NCBI GenBank assembly: GCA_001939145.1
Contig: LSRX01001665.1
Coordinates: forward strand, 1-64,000
Source of the DNA: Symbiodinium microadriaticum
Taxonomy: Eukaryota > Sar > Dinophyceae > Suessiales > Symbiodiniaceae
Reading direction: 5' to 3'
DNA: 64,000 bases
A program made the translations under genes and the position numbers. How positions within the stretch are numbered: the first letter of the stretch is position 1; every line of letters begins with the position of its first letter. The notes under the pieces are model-generated. The model searched no databases, was not told the origin of the DNA, and was given only the letters and a program-made list of their open reading frames with translations. This document shows positions 12,550-22,221 of this stretch, piece by piece.

Positions 12550-12960
12550 GCTGGGTCGTCTGAGTGCACGGGGCCTTCAAAAGCCTTTTTCAGGGCGACC
12601 ACGCAGGAGTGGAATTCGCCTGTTCAGGGCATGAGGGCTTGCTGCGGACCCCCCGAAGAGTCGTTTGTTGAACCGTTGCCCTGTGTCAACCCGTGGCCCC
12701 TGGACTGGCCTCGTGATTGACGACTTTCGTGCGAGGCCCTCGGCACCGATTTCCTCGGGCCCCAGGTCGCGCAGAGCGAGAGGCTTCTCCGCAAGGCGAA
12801 GGTTGCCTACGAAGGTGTAGAGGGCTCCGACCCCAAGGACCTTTTCAGCCAGCGGGAGAAAAGTGGCCGGAGCCCAAATCGACAGGCTGGCTGCTGCTTG
12901 GTTGGACTTCCTGCCTCCCGCCGCCTGGCTTTAGCTCACGCCTCTCTGGCTGTTGCCTCG
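12550..12960 (+). pseudogene. Reverse transcriptase fragment with VIDD box
   Basis: One frame reads LFQGDHAGVEFACSGHEGLL from about 12577. A neighbouring frame reads TGLVIDDF, with Val-Ile-Asp-Asp at 12713-12724, the position of the catalytic x-x-D-D box of reverse transcriptases, and then VAGAQIDRLAAAW near 12860. In-frame stops lie between them. This is the RT palm of the element, inactivated by several lesions. Confidence 0.5.
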
Positions 12961-13079
12961 AGCCGCTATGTCAGTGAGGAGCTTGGTTCTGTGCTCTCCG
13001 GTTGTTGGGTGACCGCCCTCCTCTACCGCAGGTGCCTTATGGCTGCGATTGGGCCCTCTTTGCTGTTGGTAAGAAAACC

Positions 13080-13640
13080 CTCGGCAGAAGCCACTTACAG
13101 CCTTTAGGCCCCGCAGCCCGGCAGGACCTTGTGCTCCTTTCGGTTCTTGCCCCGGTGATGGTCTCCAACATTGCGGCCCCTGTGAGCCCTAACATAGGTT
13201 GTTCTGATGCCTCTCTTGCCAGAGGGGCGGTCTGCCGCACAACTGTCAGCCCTGCTGTTGCTGAGCACCTTTGGCAGTCTTCGGGCCAGAAGGGGTGGTA
13301 CACTCGCTTGCAAGGCATCGGGCCCAACGGCCCTGCACAGGGTGAGGAAGAAGGCCTGCTTGATGGGCGCCCGGAGGCCGAGCTTTCTGACGAGGAGTCG
13401 CCGAGCCCTACGAGAACCCCGCCGTGCTCTTACGACTTCCTGAGGTTCGTACTGGAGGGCCCTGGGCTACCGATGGCTTTCCCTCCGGTTTCTCCCGCCC
13501 GTGATCGATGCTCAGGCCTCCCCTTTCTTCAGCATTGTGGACTTACCTTGCATGGAGTGGATTTTATGGTTGCTTCAAGAGCGCCGGCTGCGTTCCTTAC
13601 TGATCGTGGTCTTGGCCGGGTCCTTCTCTCCTGTCTCCAG
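13080..13640 (+). pseudogene. RNase H-like and methyltransferase-like fragment
   Basis: Frame 13002-13961 contains LVLLSVLAPVMVSNIAAPV and CSDASLARGAV; the latter Asp fits the first catalytic residue of an RNase H fold. It continues LWQSSGQKGWYTRLQG and YDFLRFVLEGPG. A different frame takes over at about 13500 with SPFFSIVDLPCMEWILWLL, which in the family lies in a methyltransferase-like domain. The frame switch marks a further lesion. Confidence 0.45.
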
Positions 13641-13984
13641 GGCCAGACTTTTTGGGAGGCCTCCTCCCCCTGCTGCTGCCAAGGATGTGAAGCGGCGGCC
13701 GTTGTGGTGTGCCTGCGGTCCTCCTCCAGCCTGCCCTCTCCCTTGCTCGGAGGTTGCCTCAATGGGAAAACCTTGTCAGCCTCCATGGTTTTAGGGAGAG
13801 CTTCCTCGCAGGTTGCGACGCTTTCTCCGCTTCACGCTCCATTGCCGTTGCTCTTCTCACCCCGCCTGCCGCTAGTGGCACTGCTCCTTTTGAGGGCCTG
13901 CTGCGGGACAGTAGGCCTGCCTCGGCCTCGGCTGTCGCGGCCTGCTTCTGCCAACTCCTAGCTTGCCGTCCCGACCCTGCACCG

Positions 13985-14815
13985 ACCCGGTCTGGAGAGT
14001 GTGCTGCTCAACGACGTCATGGTGTCCCAGAGCTGGGCCACCGACTCGTCCTGGCCTTGGCGAGACCGCTCTCACATAAATGTGCTTGAGGGTACCTTCG
14101 CGCTCTTCGCCTTCGGGCCCATGGCTGTGCTGACCAGAGGTTTGTGCGCGGCCTCGACTCCAATGTTGTGCTCGGGGCGGTCCTCAAACACAGAACCAGT
14201 TCCCGCCTCCTCCGGCCTATCGTCTTGAAGGCGGCCGCGCTCCGGGTTGGCTATGGACTTTACCCTGGGCCCCTTTTCTGCCATACTCGTCTCAACGTCT
14301 CCGATTGCCCTACCAGAGACCGGCCTCTGCCTCCCCCGGTTTCTGGGTGCCTTGCCGAAGCGTTCGAGGACCGATCCCTGTATGCACTTTCTTGCCTAGG
14401 TGGCCTCTCCCTTGCCTCCGCAAACTGGCTGCGCCTTGGACTGCTTGTTGCCTGCTCCAGCCCTGGCTCAGGAGGCGACCCCTTCCTTAAGGCCCTTACC
14501 CTAAAGTTCAGGGATGTAGGTCCGGGGTTTTTTGGTTCCTGCGCCGGTGGTGGCCACAGGCTGAAAAACTTCCACAGCACCCTTGGTTTCCCGAAAAAAA
14601 GGGCCTCCCTGCAGCGGCTCAGAAGCGCCTGCCCTTGCCCAAGGGACCGTGCCCGTGCAAAGGCTCGGGCCCTCCTTGACCCCAACAAGGCTACAGCTGA
14701 GACTGTCAATGCATGGGTTGTGTGCTATGGCCGCATGCTTTTCGAGGGCGGTCGCCTTTGCTGGCACTACTCCGAGCTCATTAACGGGATCACTGCCTTG
14801 AAGGCCCATTCTGAA
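13985..14815 (+). pseudogene. Post-methyltransferase region and RNase H-type end
   Basis: From 14001 one frame gives LLNDVMVSQSW...RSHINVLEG. The frame opening at 14144 continues with LDSNVVLGAVLKHRTSS and TRLNVSDCPTRDRPL, the pattern of an RNase H C-terminal end (Asp...Gly...Lys...Ser and Asn-x-x-Asp/Ala-Asp). It then gives the lead-in to a recombinase: ETVNAWVVCYGRMLFEGGRL, CWHYSELINGIT. A frameshift near 14820 moves coding to the next frame. Confidence 0.5.
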
Positions 14816-14822
14816 GCGAAGC

Positions 14823-15225
14823 ATGCAGGAGCCTTCGACCCACCACGTGGCAATGCCAGCTGTGATTTTATTATCTATGCTGACAACTTGCCTATGCTGG
14901 GGATGGTTGGCCGAAGCTGGCATTTTTGCTATGGCATGCGGAGGCCTCCTCCGCATCGGGGAGGCCACCTCCATGGTCAGAGCAAACCTGGTTCTGCCAA
15001 GGGACGTTATGCTGGTGCAGCATTTTCTCCTGGCCCGGATCGAGGAGCCGAAGACGAGGATGCGCATGGCAAGGCACCAGGCTGCAAAGATTGAGCAGGC
15101 CGACCTGGTGCTGCTAATCGAGACAGCCTTCGGCGACCTCCCTGCTTCTGAACGACTGTGGCCCCGCTGCTCACAGACTCTTCGCAGGCGTTTTGACCTG
15201 GTACTGGAAAGGCTGGGAAGGACTT
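14823..15225 (+). pseudogene. Truncated tyrosine recombinase of the GC-rich element
   Basis: From Met at 14823 the frame reads QEPSTHHVAMP...GLLRIGEATSMVRANLVLP...PKTRMRMARHQAAKIEQ...LWPRCSQTLRRRFDLVLERLG. The Arg of LLRIGE (14952-14954) matches the first catalytic Arg of tyrosine recombinases and the Lys of PKTR the beta-hairpin Lys. After LERLG the expected His-x-x-Arg and nucleophile Tyr are absent, so the domain is cut at about 15225. In this element the recombinase lies last, unlike the one at 19909-21954. Confidence 0.6.
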
Positions 15226-15250
15226 TTCTCGGCCGGCTAGCGGCCATTCA

Positions 15251-15913
15251 TTGGCTATTTGTGGGACGGACGGGAAAGCTTTTACAGCGGCTCCTTCTAC
15301 TGATGCTCCTGGATGTGTATGCCCGGGCATCTCGTATGACGACTTCCAGTGGAGAGCCAATGGATCGCTTCAGTTGTGCAGAGGCAAAAAGGAAGTGCGA
15401 AGCTCTGATTAATGTCACAAAGTGTTCAGTGAATGCTCATGCAGTAATTCTCACTGGATTCCAGTTAGGAAAGCTGCGGGCACCGTTTCCCCATTCTTCG
15501 ATCACCTGTACACATATTCATACCAGCACGCTTGCCGACAGGGAAGCTTTTGTCAGTTTCAATTGAACATTTCGAGGTTGTGCCTAGTTTCAAGTTTGCA
15601 CAACTGGCGATTGTAATCTTCGTTGATGTGTGAAGATGTGTATTCACATTTACTTGCAATGCAGTGTGTCAACTGCGGCATATGATTTTCAACCTGTGTT
15701 TGATGTTTCGGTTAGTTGATATTCACCTGAGCCCCTTTGAGGGTCGGACACGCAAAGGTTGTTTAGAACCCTACATGGCGCTTATAAGCTGCAAGAGTTT
15801 ACATTCAGGGTTTAGGTATATGATTCAAGGTCAACTCATACAGTAGGGCTAACACGGTGGGGGAGAAAAAATAATAATAACAAAATATATAAATACATAT
15901 GTGATATCTATAT
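15251..15913. other. Intergenic DNA, nothing recognised
   Basis: The recombinase frame stays open to 15566 but has lost family resemblance. The rest is unremarkable A+T-richer sequence. Confidence 0.5.
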
Positions 15914-16292
15914 AAATCTCTGCATGTATGTATGTATGTATGTATGTATGTATGTATGTATGTATGTATGTATGTATGTGTATATATATATATATAATGC
16001 AATCCGCCGTCCTGTGCAACACCTGCAGGCCCTGGAACCCACACCCAGGCAATAATGCATCTATGGGAACTCCGACGAGCTCGGCGACTCTTCCTCTCTT
16101 CCNAAATCTCTGCATGTATGTATGTATGTATGTATGTATGTATGTATGTATGTATGTATGTATGTATGTGTATATATATATATATAATGCAATCCGCCGT
16201 CCTGTGCAACACCTGCAGGCCCTGGAACCCACACCCAGGCAATAATGCATCTATGGGAACTCCGACGAGCTCGGCGACTCTTCCTCTCTTCC
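15914..16292. repeat. Exact 189-nt direct duplication across a single N, with (ATGT)n and (TA)n
   Basis: 15914-16102 and 16104-16292 appear identical, including the (ATGT)n run, the TA run and unique LINE sequence. They are separated by one N at 16103. This is the expected signature of an unmerged contig overlap rather than a biological duplication. Confidence 0.85.
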
Positions 16293-18690
16293 AGATCTCC
16301 GAACAACGCCGACCCCTGGCCTCTGGAGTCCGACCTCCGCTCGAAAACTAAAGCCCTCAAGCAGGCCTGCAAGCAATCCCAACAAGACCGGATTCAACAC
16401 ATCCTCAAAGAAGCGGAGCAGGCTGCCCAAAAGGGGCTAACAGCTGTGTATCAGGTTGTGCGCAAGCTGGCCCCAAAGAGCGCTAGAAAGCCTATCCTCT
16501 TCAGAGATTCTGCCGGAACTCCTCTCTCCACAGAACAGGAAGTCCAGAGCCTCAAAGACTACTTTCGCAACCTGTACCGCTCGGACCACCCAGAGGCTGC
16601 TCCCCCGGGACATTTCTTTCCTTGCTTTACTCTGGCAGAACTGCAAGGTGCCCTGCTTCAGCTGCCCCAGGGCAAGGCACTACCTCCCTGGGTTGCTCCT
16701 TCACCGCTATGGGCCCTTGCTGCGACCCCCGTCGCTGCAATTCTGCACCCCGCTTTGCAGGACTGGTGTGACAACATGAAAGCGGATATGCCAGGCGACT
16801 GGCCGACTTCTGCACTCTGTTTGCTTAATAAGCCCTGTAAGCCACCCAAAGTACCCGAGAACCTCAGGCCGATCGCTCTCCTACACCCGGTCTCCAAATG
16901 TATTGCCACACTGGCAGCCGAGCGCTTACGACCTTTTGTCTTCGACTTGGCATGTCGTTTTCCTCAATTCGCCTACGTCGGTATGCGCTCCGTAGAAGAT
17001 GCCATTGAGCGAGCCTGCGCTCATTGTGCGGCTGCTCGAACAGTGATGGAAGGACAAAAGTATAATCTTCATCGTCGACGGGAGGGCCACACCGTGGGCC
17101 ACTGCAAGGGAGGCCTCACCCTATCTCTGGATCTGTCTCGTGCATTCGATTGCCTGCCTCGGGAGGTCCTACATGCATCCCTGCGGTTTGCGCAGGTGGA
17201 CTCAGAACTCATTGACCTAATTCTTCACATCCATCGACACTCCAAACTCCTCATTGATCACAAGGATCACCGTATTATGGTTGAACTCCACTCTGGAGTT
17301 CGCCAAGGCTGCAGCCTATCTCCAGCCTTGTGGAGTATCTTCATTTGCTACACTCTCCATCTGCTCAGCAGTCGAATCCCCCTGGAGGCGCTCACTGCCT
17401 TCTCCGACGACATCCTGGCCCAATGGTTGATCGACACTCCTCAGGATGTCCTTTCGGCTCTCAAAGATATGGCCTTCATCATTGATACTCTCACTAGTCT
17501 CGGAATGACCGTTAGCGATGCTAAGACAGTCATCCTCGACGGCCTGCGTGGACCCCAGAAATCTCGACTGCTCAAGCCTCTCTTGAAGCAACACCCCGAC
17601 AGAGGCACCTGTCTTCAACTGGCCTGTTCCAACGGGTTCCTCGATCTCCCTTTTCGGAGCTCTCACACCTATTTGGGCATCAAGCTGAGTTACGGTCCAT
17701 TTGAACGACTATCGCTGCAAATGCGTTTGAAACAGGGCTGGTCGAATTTCAGCAGACTCTTCACTCTACTCAGGTCCAAACACATCCAGCCACTACAGCG
17801 TCTTCAGCTTTGGCAGGCCTGTGTATTCACTGCCATTCGCTACGGCCTACCTAGCGTTGGCCTGTCTCCGGACGGGCTTGACAAGCTTCGTCAGGCCGTT
17901 GCCAAGCAAGTACGTCTCGTCCTCAAATCTCCCAGCTGGATTTCCCATGAATCCAACGATGCCTTGTATCGTCGCTATCAGATTGAGGACCCCTTCCATG
18001 CGCTCTGTCGAATCTTCCATCAAAAACAATCCAGAGATCGCTCATCCCTGAGCGCCTTCGAGACGGACAACATGGTGCAGTGGCGCAACATGCTCAGTGC
18101 TTGTTTCCAACGAGAGGAGCCGCCTGCATCCGTGGTCTCCTCAGTCAAGTTGTGCGAAGTCACAACTGTGGTCTCGCAGACTCACTCCTGCCCCCACTGC
18201 TCGCAATCTTTTCCCACTCTTATTGCCCTTCGAGGACATATTACTCGTCTTCACGCCTCGGCCTCTGAACCCTCTGCCACCGCCAGTACGAGGCACACCC
18301 AACGTCAGCTGAGACACAGATTTATGTCCCTTGCGCTTGATGGCATGCCTACATGTAAGCTTTGTCTCAGGACCTTTGCAGCTTGGCCGCCGTTTCTTAA
18401 CCATCATGCCACGAACTCCTGTCCGGGACCACCCGCACTGACCAACACCGCTGAGCAAGACAAGGACCAACCCAAACTGCACCCTCGCACTGCAGCAGTT
18501 TCTCCCGCTCCTGAGCCAACCAAGTTGAGCCAACCATCTGACTCGCAGATTCACTCCGTCACTATCCGACCTCCTCCTGGGCTTGAGCCTGAGTCTCCTC
18601 CGTCCGCTTTGATTAATGACCCACACATTATTCAGCTTGCTCAGGCCCCAGATTGGAGACCACGCGAGGTGGACCTGTCCATCAAAGTGT
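16188..18690 (+). mobile_element. Left half of a 5'-truncated LINE split by a nested insertion
   Basis: The element starts abruptly after a TA/ATGT microsatellite and lacks any endonuclease region, so it is 5'-truncated. Its coding frame runs to 18690, where the YR retrotransposon begins. The right half resumes at 28289: the codon split as t (18690) and ca (28289-28290) encodes Ser and the frame continues without interruption, giving DLSIKV followed by SLAEAL. No duplication of the target flanks the insertion. Confidence 0.8.
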
Positions 18691-18692
18691 GA
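16245..18692 (+). pseudogene. LINE reverse transcriptase with C-terminal C2H2 fingers
   Basis: The frame is open from 16188; the first ATG of the unduplicated part is 16245. An RT palm is clear: motif A LDLSRAFDCLPR (about 17128-17163), motif B VRQGCSLSPALWS (about 17298-17336) and motif C FSDD at 17400-17411, with both Asp intact. After the thumb come two zinc fingers, CPHC...HITRLH (about 18189-18255) and CKLC...HH (about 18354-18412), then a Pro-rich linker ending PREVDLSIKV. The N-terminal endonuclease is missing. The TGA at 18690-18692 belongs to the inserted element's end (it is made by the junction), not to the LINE. The role is target-primed reverse transcription; the fingers probably bind nucleic acid. 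Confidence 0.85.
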
Positions 18693-18698
18693 TTTATT
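18684..18698. repeat. 15-bp target-site duplication, left copy
   Basis: The sequence aaagtgtgatttatt is identical at 18684-18698 and 19636-19650. It spans the junction of the host LINE (aaagtgt) with the start of repeat A (gatttatt), so the duplicated target existed only after the YR element had inserted. Confidence 0.75.
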
Positions 18699-19635
18699 GT
18701 CACTTTCAGCAGATATCAGCTTCGGTCCTGTGTTGTTCACCTTGGTGATTCCACTGACTCGGGACACTACAGAAGCGCACTTTACGATGCTCATAACAGT
18801 GTCTTCTTCTACACCAATGATGGCCAGAGTGCAGTGAAAGCAACCAAAGCCCAACAACGTGAGATCAGCACTAACACGTATCTCCTCTTCTACACCCTGA
18901 TGTAATGCTTGTCCCTTGGGCTCACCTGGCCCGAGTAGTCTCTGCCTCACTGTACTTTGTCTGCATTTTTGCGTGGCTGTCTGCCAATAGCAGAGCCATA
19001 CTGCCAGAGCCATCGTTTTGTCACGATTGAGTGCTCACGCTGCACTCCTTCAATGCCCGGCTTGCAGAGCTGCGCATCGCGCTTCACCAAGCAAAACCGC
19101 AGTGCTCGTTACAAGTGCTCGCATGTTGATGTCGTTTGCGCACCACTAAGCAAAACTGCAGCTCTCGTTGCATGCGCTCACATGTTGACGTCAATTGCTT
19201 TGCTTAGCTTCGTTTGGTTGCCGCAGGCGTCTATGCCAGCCAACGGCACACCGCCTCAACTGCTCATTTCACGTCAAGTATCTGTGCAACGGTATGGTTG
19301 TCCTATGACCTCACTCGGTGCTTGACGTATTTGTAGATAGCTCGATGCCACTCACATCACCGCCAATGTTTTACGGACATTGGTGCTCTGTGAATTCTGA
19401 ACGCTGTACATATGACTATCGTTTCACTGCTTGGCACCACGGTGCGGGTGATTCTAGTTGTAGCCTGCTGGATCTGACAGACTGCTGACACAGTAGTGCT
19501 GCCTCTGTCTTTTTGTAGTTTAGTCTATCTTACTGCTGGAATGTACAATTGTACAGCCTCTACAGGAGGCCGGATATATCTGTTCCCAGTTACTGCGGCG
19601 CTTAGCGTCCCTCAGGATGCTGCGTGTGAAAGTGA
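18699..19635 (+). mobile_element. Second 5'-truncated LINE tail nested in repeat A1
   Basis: About 937 bp flanked by an exact 15-bp duplication, as made by target-primed reverse transcription. It begins inside a ubiquitin-protease coding region, reaches a stop at 18903-18905, and continues as about 730 bp of 3' UTR that ends in an A-rich gtgaaagtgaa. The UTR contains two imperfect copies of a roughly 55-bp unit (near 19090 and 19149) around aagcaaaac.gcag. Being inserted in A1, it is the youngest member of the stack. Confidence 0.7.
18705..18905 (+). pseudogene. Ubiquitin-specific protease C-terminal fragment of a LINE
   Basis: The frame starting with ttc at 18705 reads YQLRSCVVHLGDSTDSGHYR..., then FFYTNDGQSA and TYLLFYTLM before TAA. 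GDSTDSGHY matches the His box of USP/UCH cysteine proteases (x-S-G-H-Y) and YLLFYT matches the family's terminal strand (YxLFY). The Cys box is missing because the copy is 5'-truncated, so it cannot be active. By chance it lies in the same frame as the upstream RT, separated by one TGA. Confidence 0.8.
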
Positions 19636-19650
19636 AAAGTGTGATTTATT
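19636..19650. repeat. 15-bp target-site duplication, right copy
   Basis: Right copy of aaagtgtgatttatt. The last eight bases are also the first eight of repeat A1. Confidence 0.75.
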
Positions 19651-19844
19651 TTGCAAGCCTGATTGCTGAAATTTGCCTTTACGATTTCAGCCTCCTTTTT
19701 ATTGCTTTCGAAAGTTTCCTTTCGATTTTGTTTTCCTTTAACTTGCTGGCCAGGTTCGCGGTTACTGTGTTTCTTTGCCTTGAAACAACCTTTTCCGCGC
19801 CGGCCGGCTTAGGCTCGTTGGACGAGCCTTAGGAATTTCTGACT
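19643..19844 (+). repeat. Split direct repeat A1
   Basis: Matches A2 with about four differences. It begins gatttattttgcaag and ends ggaatttctgact. Near its end, aggctcgt-tgg-acgagcct forms an 8-bp stem (about 19811-19829), preserved in A2, which could be a recombinase-binding palindrome or an RNA hairpin. Confidence 0.9.
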
Positions 19845-19908
19845 TGGGGTCGGATACCCCACAAGTGGGGGGACAAGCTGGCAAAGACCAGCTTGTAGGG
19901 GCGACCGC
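19845..19908 (+). promoter_or_regulatory. Leader with two hairpins before the recombinase ORF
   Basis: ccccac-aa-gtgggg (about 19857-19870) and acaagctgg-caaaga-ccagcttgt (about 19873-19896) are perfect short stems just upstream of the ATG at 19909. Their role in translation, packaging or recombination is unknown. Confidence 0.5.
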
Positions 19909-21954
19909 ATGGCATCCTCTTCTTTCGAAGAGGTGGGCACAGAGGAGCCCGAGTCTTTCTCGGAAGAGACTACAGGCTGGGAGGCGCTTCCTGCTGTAGT
20001 GCAGCGTAAGCTTTCTGAGAATGGTGCTCCTGTCTCTGCTTCGCTGCTTTGGAACATGTTTCTTTCAGAAGATGACATTGCCAGCTTCATTGAAGATGCT
20101 GGTTTTACGAGCGGATCTGTAGAATGGTTCCGCTACAGCGAGCTCCTCTTCGATTTATGGCAAGGGGCCCAGTACAAAGCGTCGCTTGCAGCGCGTACCA
20201 GATCAGTTCGACTGGCTGCACATTATGGTTACCCACCAGGTCTGGAACTGCGCGTTCAGCAAGGGGTTGTCATGACACATGAGACTCTGTCTGCCTCGTC
20301 TGCGGTCAAACGACACTTGCATTGGCCCTGTCGTTTGGTGAAGAGAAGGGCCCTGGCTCGCAACGAGGGAGGTCGAGCCCAGGCTGAGGCGGATGAGCTT
20401 CAAAGGTGGAGGTCCAAGCTGGCTGGGGTATTACGGCAGGGAAATTTTCCGATTTGCAGTCAAGCCATGTACATGACTAACACGGATCGGATTCTTGAGA
20501 CTGCAGCTGGTAACACGAGGGCATCGACATTACGGCAGCGGATCAGAGAATGGACTAAGTTTTCTGCTTGGGTTTTCGCTGTGAAAGGTCTTTATTACAG
20601 CCCCGAGCCCGCCGTTTTGATTGATTATCTGGAGGAGCTTTATATGCAACCATGCGCACGTACAAAGCTCAAGAGCGTCTTAGCATCTGTCGCCCTCGTC
20701 GAGAAGGCAGGGGGTGTCTCGCACGATGTTCGGTTGTCGAACTCCTGGGCGGTTTTGGCCACTGTCGACACGCGCAGTGCTGAGCTAGAGCAGGGGGCAC
20801 CGGAGACCCGGAGGGCACCACCATTGCCCCTGATTATGATTGCCTCCCTGGAGCTGGCTGTCATGGACAAGCAACTGCAACGCTACTGGAGGGCTTTTGC
20901 TTGGGTGAGGCTTTTCAAGGTCTGGACTTCGAGCAGGACAGACGATCTTCTGGGTGTGCTCCCTAGCAGCATGCATTTGGGAGCTCGCGGCCTGAAAGGT
21001 GTTTTCGATCGGACGAAGACGTCCGGTGCGGGGCGCAAGGTTCGCTGGCTCCCATTCTTCATTTCTACGCATGCGTGGATTATTGAACCTGACTGGCTCG
21101 AAACAGGTTTCCAGATCTGGAGCTCCGACGGATTTTCTTTTGAAAGGGACTATTTGGTTCCGAGGCCGTCGGAAGATTTTTCATCGTGCAGGCCAGTGGT
21201 GGCCGCCTATCCAGATCAGGCCACGCTAGCAAAGCACCTATGCACGAGACTCAGGGTGCCTGTCTTCAAGGACTCTTCTTGGCACAGATCTGAGTTTGAT
21301 CTTTTCGCGGATGTAGAGTGGTTGACGCTGCTCACCGAGCACAGTGAGCGCAACTTCACATCCTCGGTGGCCTCGGCTGCCGGGGTGGATCGCGAGCGCA
21401 AGGCTTATCTTGGGAGGTGGCATGTTGTTGAATCCAGCGATGAGTATGTCAGGACGGCTTGGCAGGTCGTGACCCAGCTCCAGAGGCTGGTGGTTGTCAC
21501 CTTGTGCAAGGCCTCATCTGAGCTAGTTGATTTCGGTCTGGATGCGCTCGATGAAAGGATGCAGGAACGGGAGGCCAGCAAGGCTAGCCGCGAGCTCCTG
21601 CAAAGCACGTGGACCATGCCTCCTGAATGGAGTTCCTGGCGGAGAGAATTTCTTGATGCACCCCCGCAACAGGAGGCGATTCCTCCTGAGCCGGCGCGGC
21701 AGTCGGCTGAGACTTGTTTTGCATATTTTGTGACGGTGCTGGGAAAGCGCAGGCTTAGGCGCTTGCATCGTAGGTCGGGCTGTGGCACACAGCCGGACAA
21801 AGTGCAATGTGTGGAGTACTTCGAATCTTTAAAGGGTGTGCAATACGATTCGGAGTGCCGACATTGTTTCCCTTCGGAGAAGGAACCCCCCGAAGAGGAG
21901 GCGTCTTCGATTTCATCGAGCACGGACTCGGGCTCGAGCGACTCGTCCGAATGA
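19909..21954 (+). CDS. Tyrosine recombinase (integrase) of the retrotransposon
   Basis: An intact 681-codon frame from ATG at 19909. The C-terminal half carries a complete tyrosine-recombinase set: Arg343 in WTSSRTDDLLGV, Lys370 in DRTKTSGAG, His478-x-x-Arg481 in TEHSERNF, Trp504/His505 in LGRWHVV and the nucleophile Tyr513 in SSDEYVR. The Trp-to-Tyr spacing of nine residues is typical. The segment at about residues 190-270 (STLRQRIREWTKFSAWVF) resembles the helical core-binding domain. The C-terminal tail is Glu/Ser-rich (EEEASSISSSTDSGSS) after several Cys and Arg residues. It should cut and rejoin DNA to insert the circular copy. It lies first in the element, in the same frame as gag but 267 bp apart. 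Confidence 0.85.
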   Translation: MASSSFEEVGTEEPESFSEETTGWEALPAVVQRKLSENGAPVSASLLWNMFLSEDDIASFIEDAGFTSGSVEWFRYSELLFDLWQGAQYKASLAARTRSVRLAAHYGYPPGLELRVQQGVVMTHETLSASSAVKRHLHWPCRLVKRRALARNEGGRAQAEADELQRWRSKLAGVLRQGNFPICSQAMYMTNTDRILETAAGNTRASTLRQRIREWTKFSAWVFAVKGLYYSPEPAVLIDYLEELYMQPCARTKLKSVLASVALVEKAGGVSHDVRLSNSWAVLATVDTRSAELEQGAPETRRAPPLPLIMIASLELAVMDKQLQRYWRAFAWVRLFKVWTSSRTDDLLGVLPSSMHLGARGLKGVFDRTKTSGAGRKVRWLPFFISTHAWIIEPDWLETGFQIWSSDGFSFERDYLVPRPSEDFSSCRPVVAAYPDQATLAKHLCTRLRVPVFKDSSWHRSEFDLFADVEWLTLLTEHSERNFTSSVASAAGVDRERKAYLGRWHVVESSDEYVRTAWQVVTQLQRLVVVTLCKASSELVDFGLDALDERMQEREASKASRELLQSTWTMPPEWSSWRREFLDAPPQQEAIPPEPARQSAETCFAYFVTVLGKRRLRRLHRRSGCGTQPDKVQCVEYFESLKGVQYDSECRHCFPSEKEPPEEEASSISSSTDSGSSDSSE

Positions 21955-22221
21955 AGAGGAAACAAAGTTTGTCGCTTGCGAGTGCATGCGTCAAGTCATT
22001 GGAGTGACGAGTTTTCTCACTCGGCATCTTTCACGCCTGCGATACGGGTGTGTGCTGGGCGATTGCGGCTCTTTCCGAGGGAAGTGGCCCGCGGGAATCG
22101 TCATGTCTCAGTTTCGTTAGAACACTGTTGCAATCAGACCGCATGTGTACATGTGGACAGGATGCATCTTCACTTTTAATTTTTAGGGCCTCGGGGTCAC
22201 ACGTGGGTTTTCCCTTTCGTC
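21955..22221 (+). other. Spacer between recombinase and gag ORFs
   Basis: The recombinase frame reopens after its TGA and runs to a TAA at 22177-22179 with no recognisable content. No promoter-like or splice signal can be assigned. Confidence 0.4.

Larger units (their letters stand above)
9250..15250 (+). mobile_element. Degenerate GC-rich YR retroelement (gag, RT, RNase H, MT-like, recombinase)
   Basis: This block is much richer in G+C than its surroundings. It carries successive fragments of one polyprotein, all on the + strand, that hop between frames: an RNase H1 hybrid-binding-like stretch, a KRVTVATLA-type gag end, a region with DRDRQIGDRKHMNN, an RT box VIDD, an RNase H-like CSDASLARGAV, a methyltransferase-like part, the RNase H-type end TRLNVSDCPTRD and a recombinase box GLLRIGEA. 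I recognise this order from polyproteins widespread in dinoflagellate genomes (memory, not a search). Many frameshifts and stops show a dead copy. No terminal repeats were found, so both ends are approximate. Confidence 0.7.

Noticed and set aside
18690..18905. RT frame continuing in frame past TGA into a USP His box, suggesting a recoded RT-USP fusion
   Set aside because: The TGA arises at the junction of LINE and repeat A, and the USP part is a separate insertion flanked by a 15-bp duplication. The shared frame is chance.
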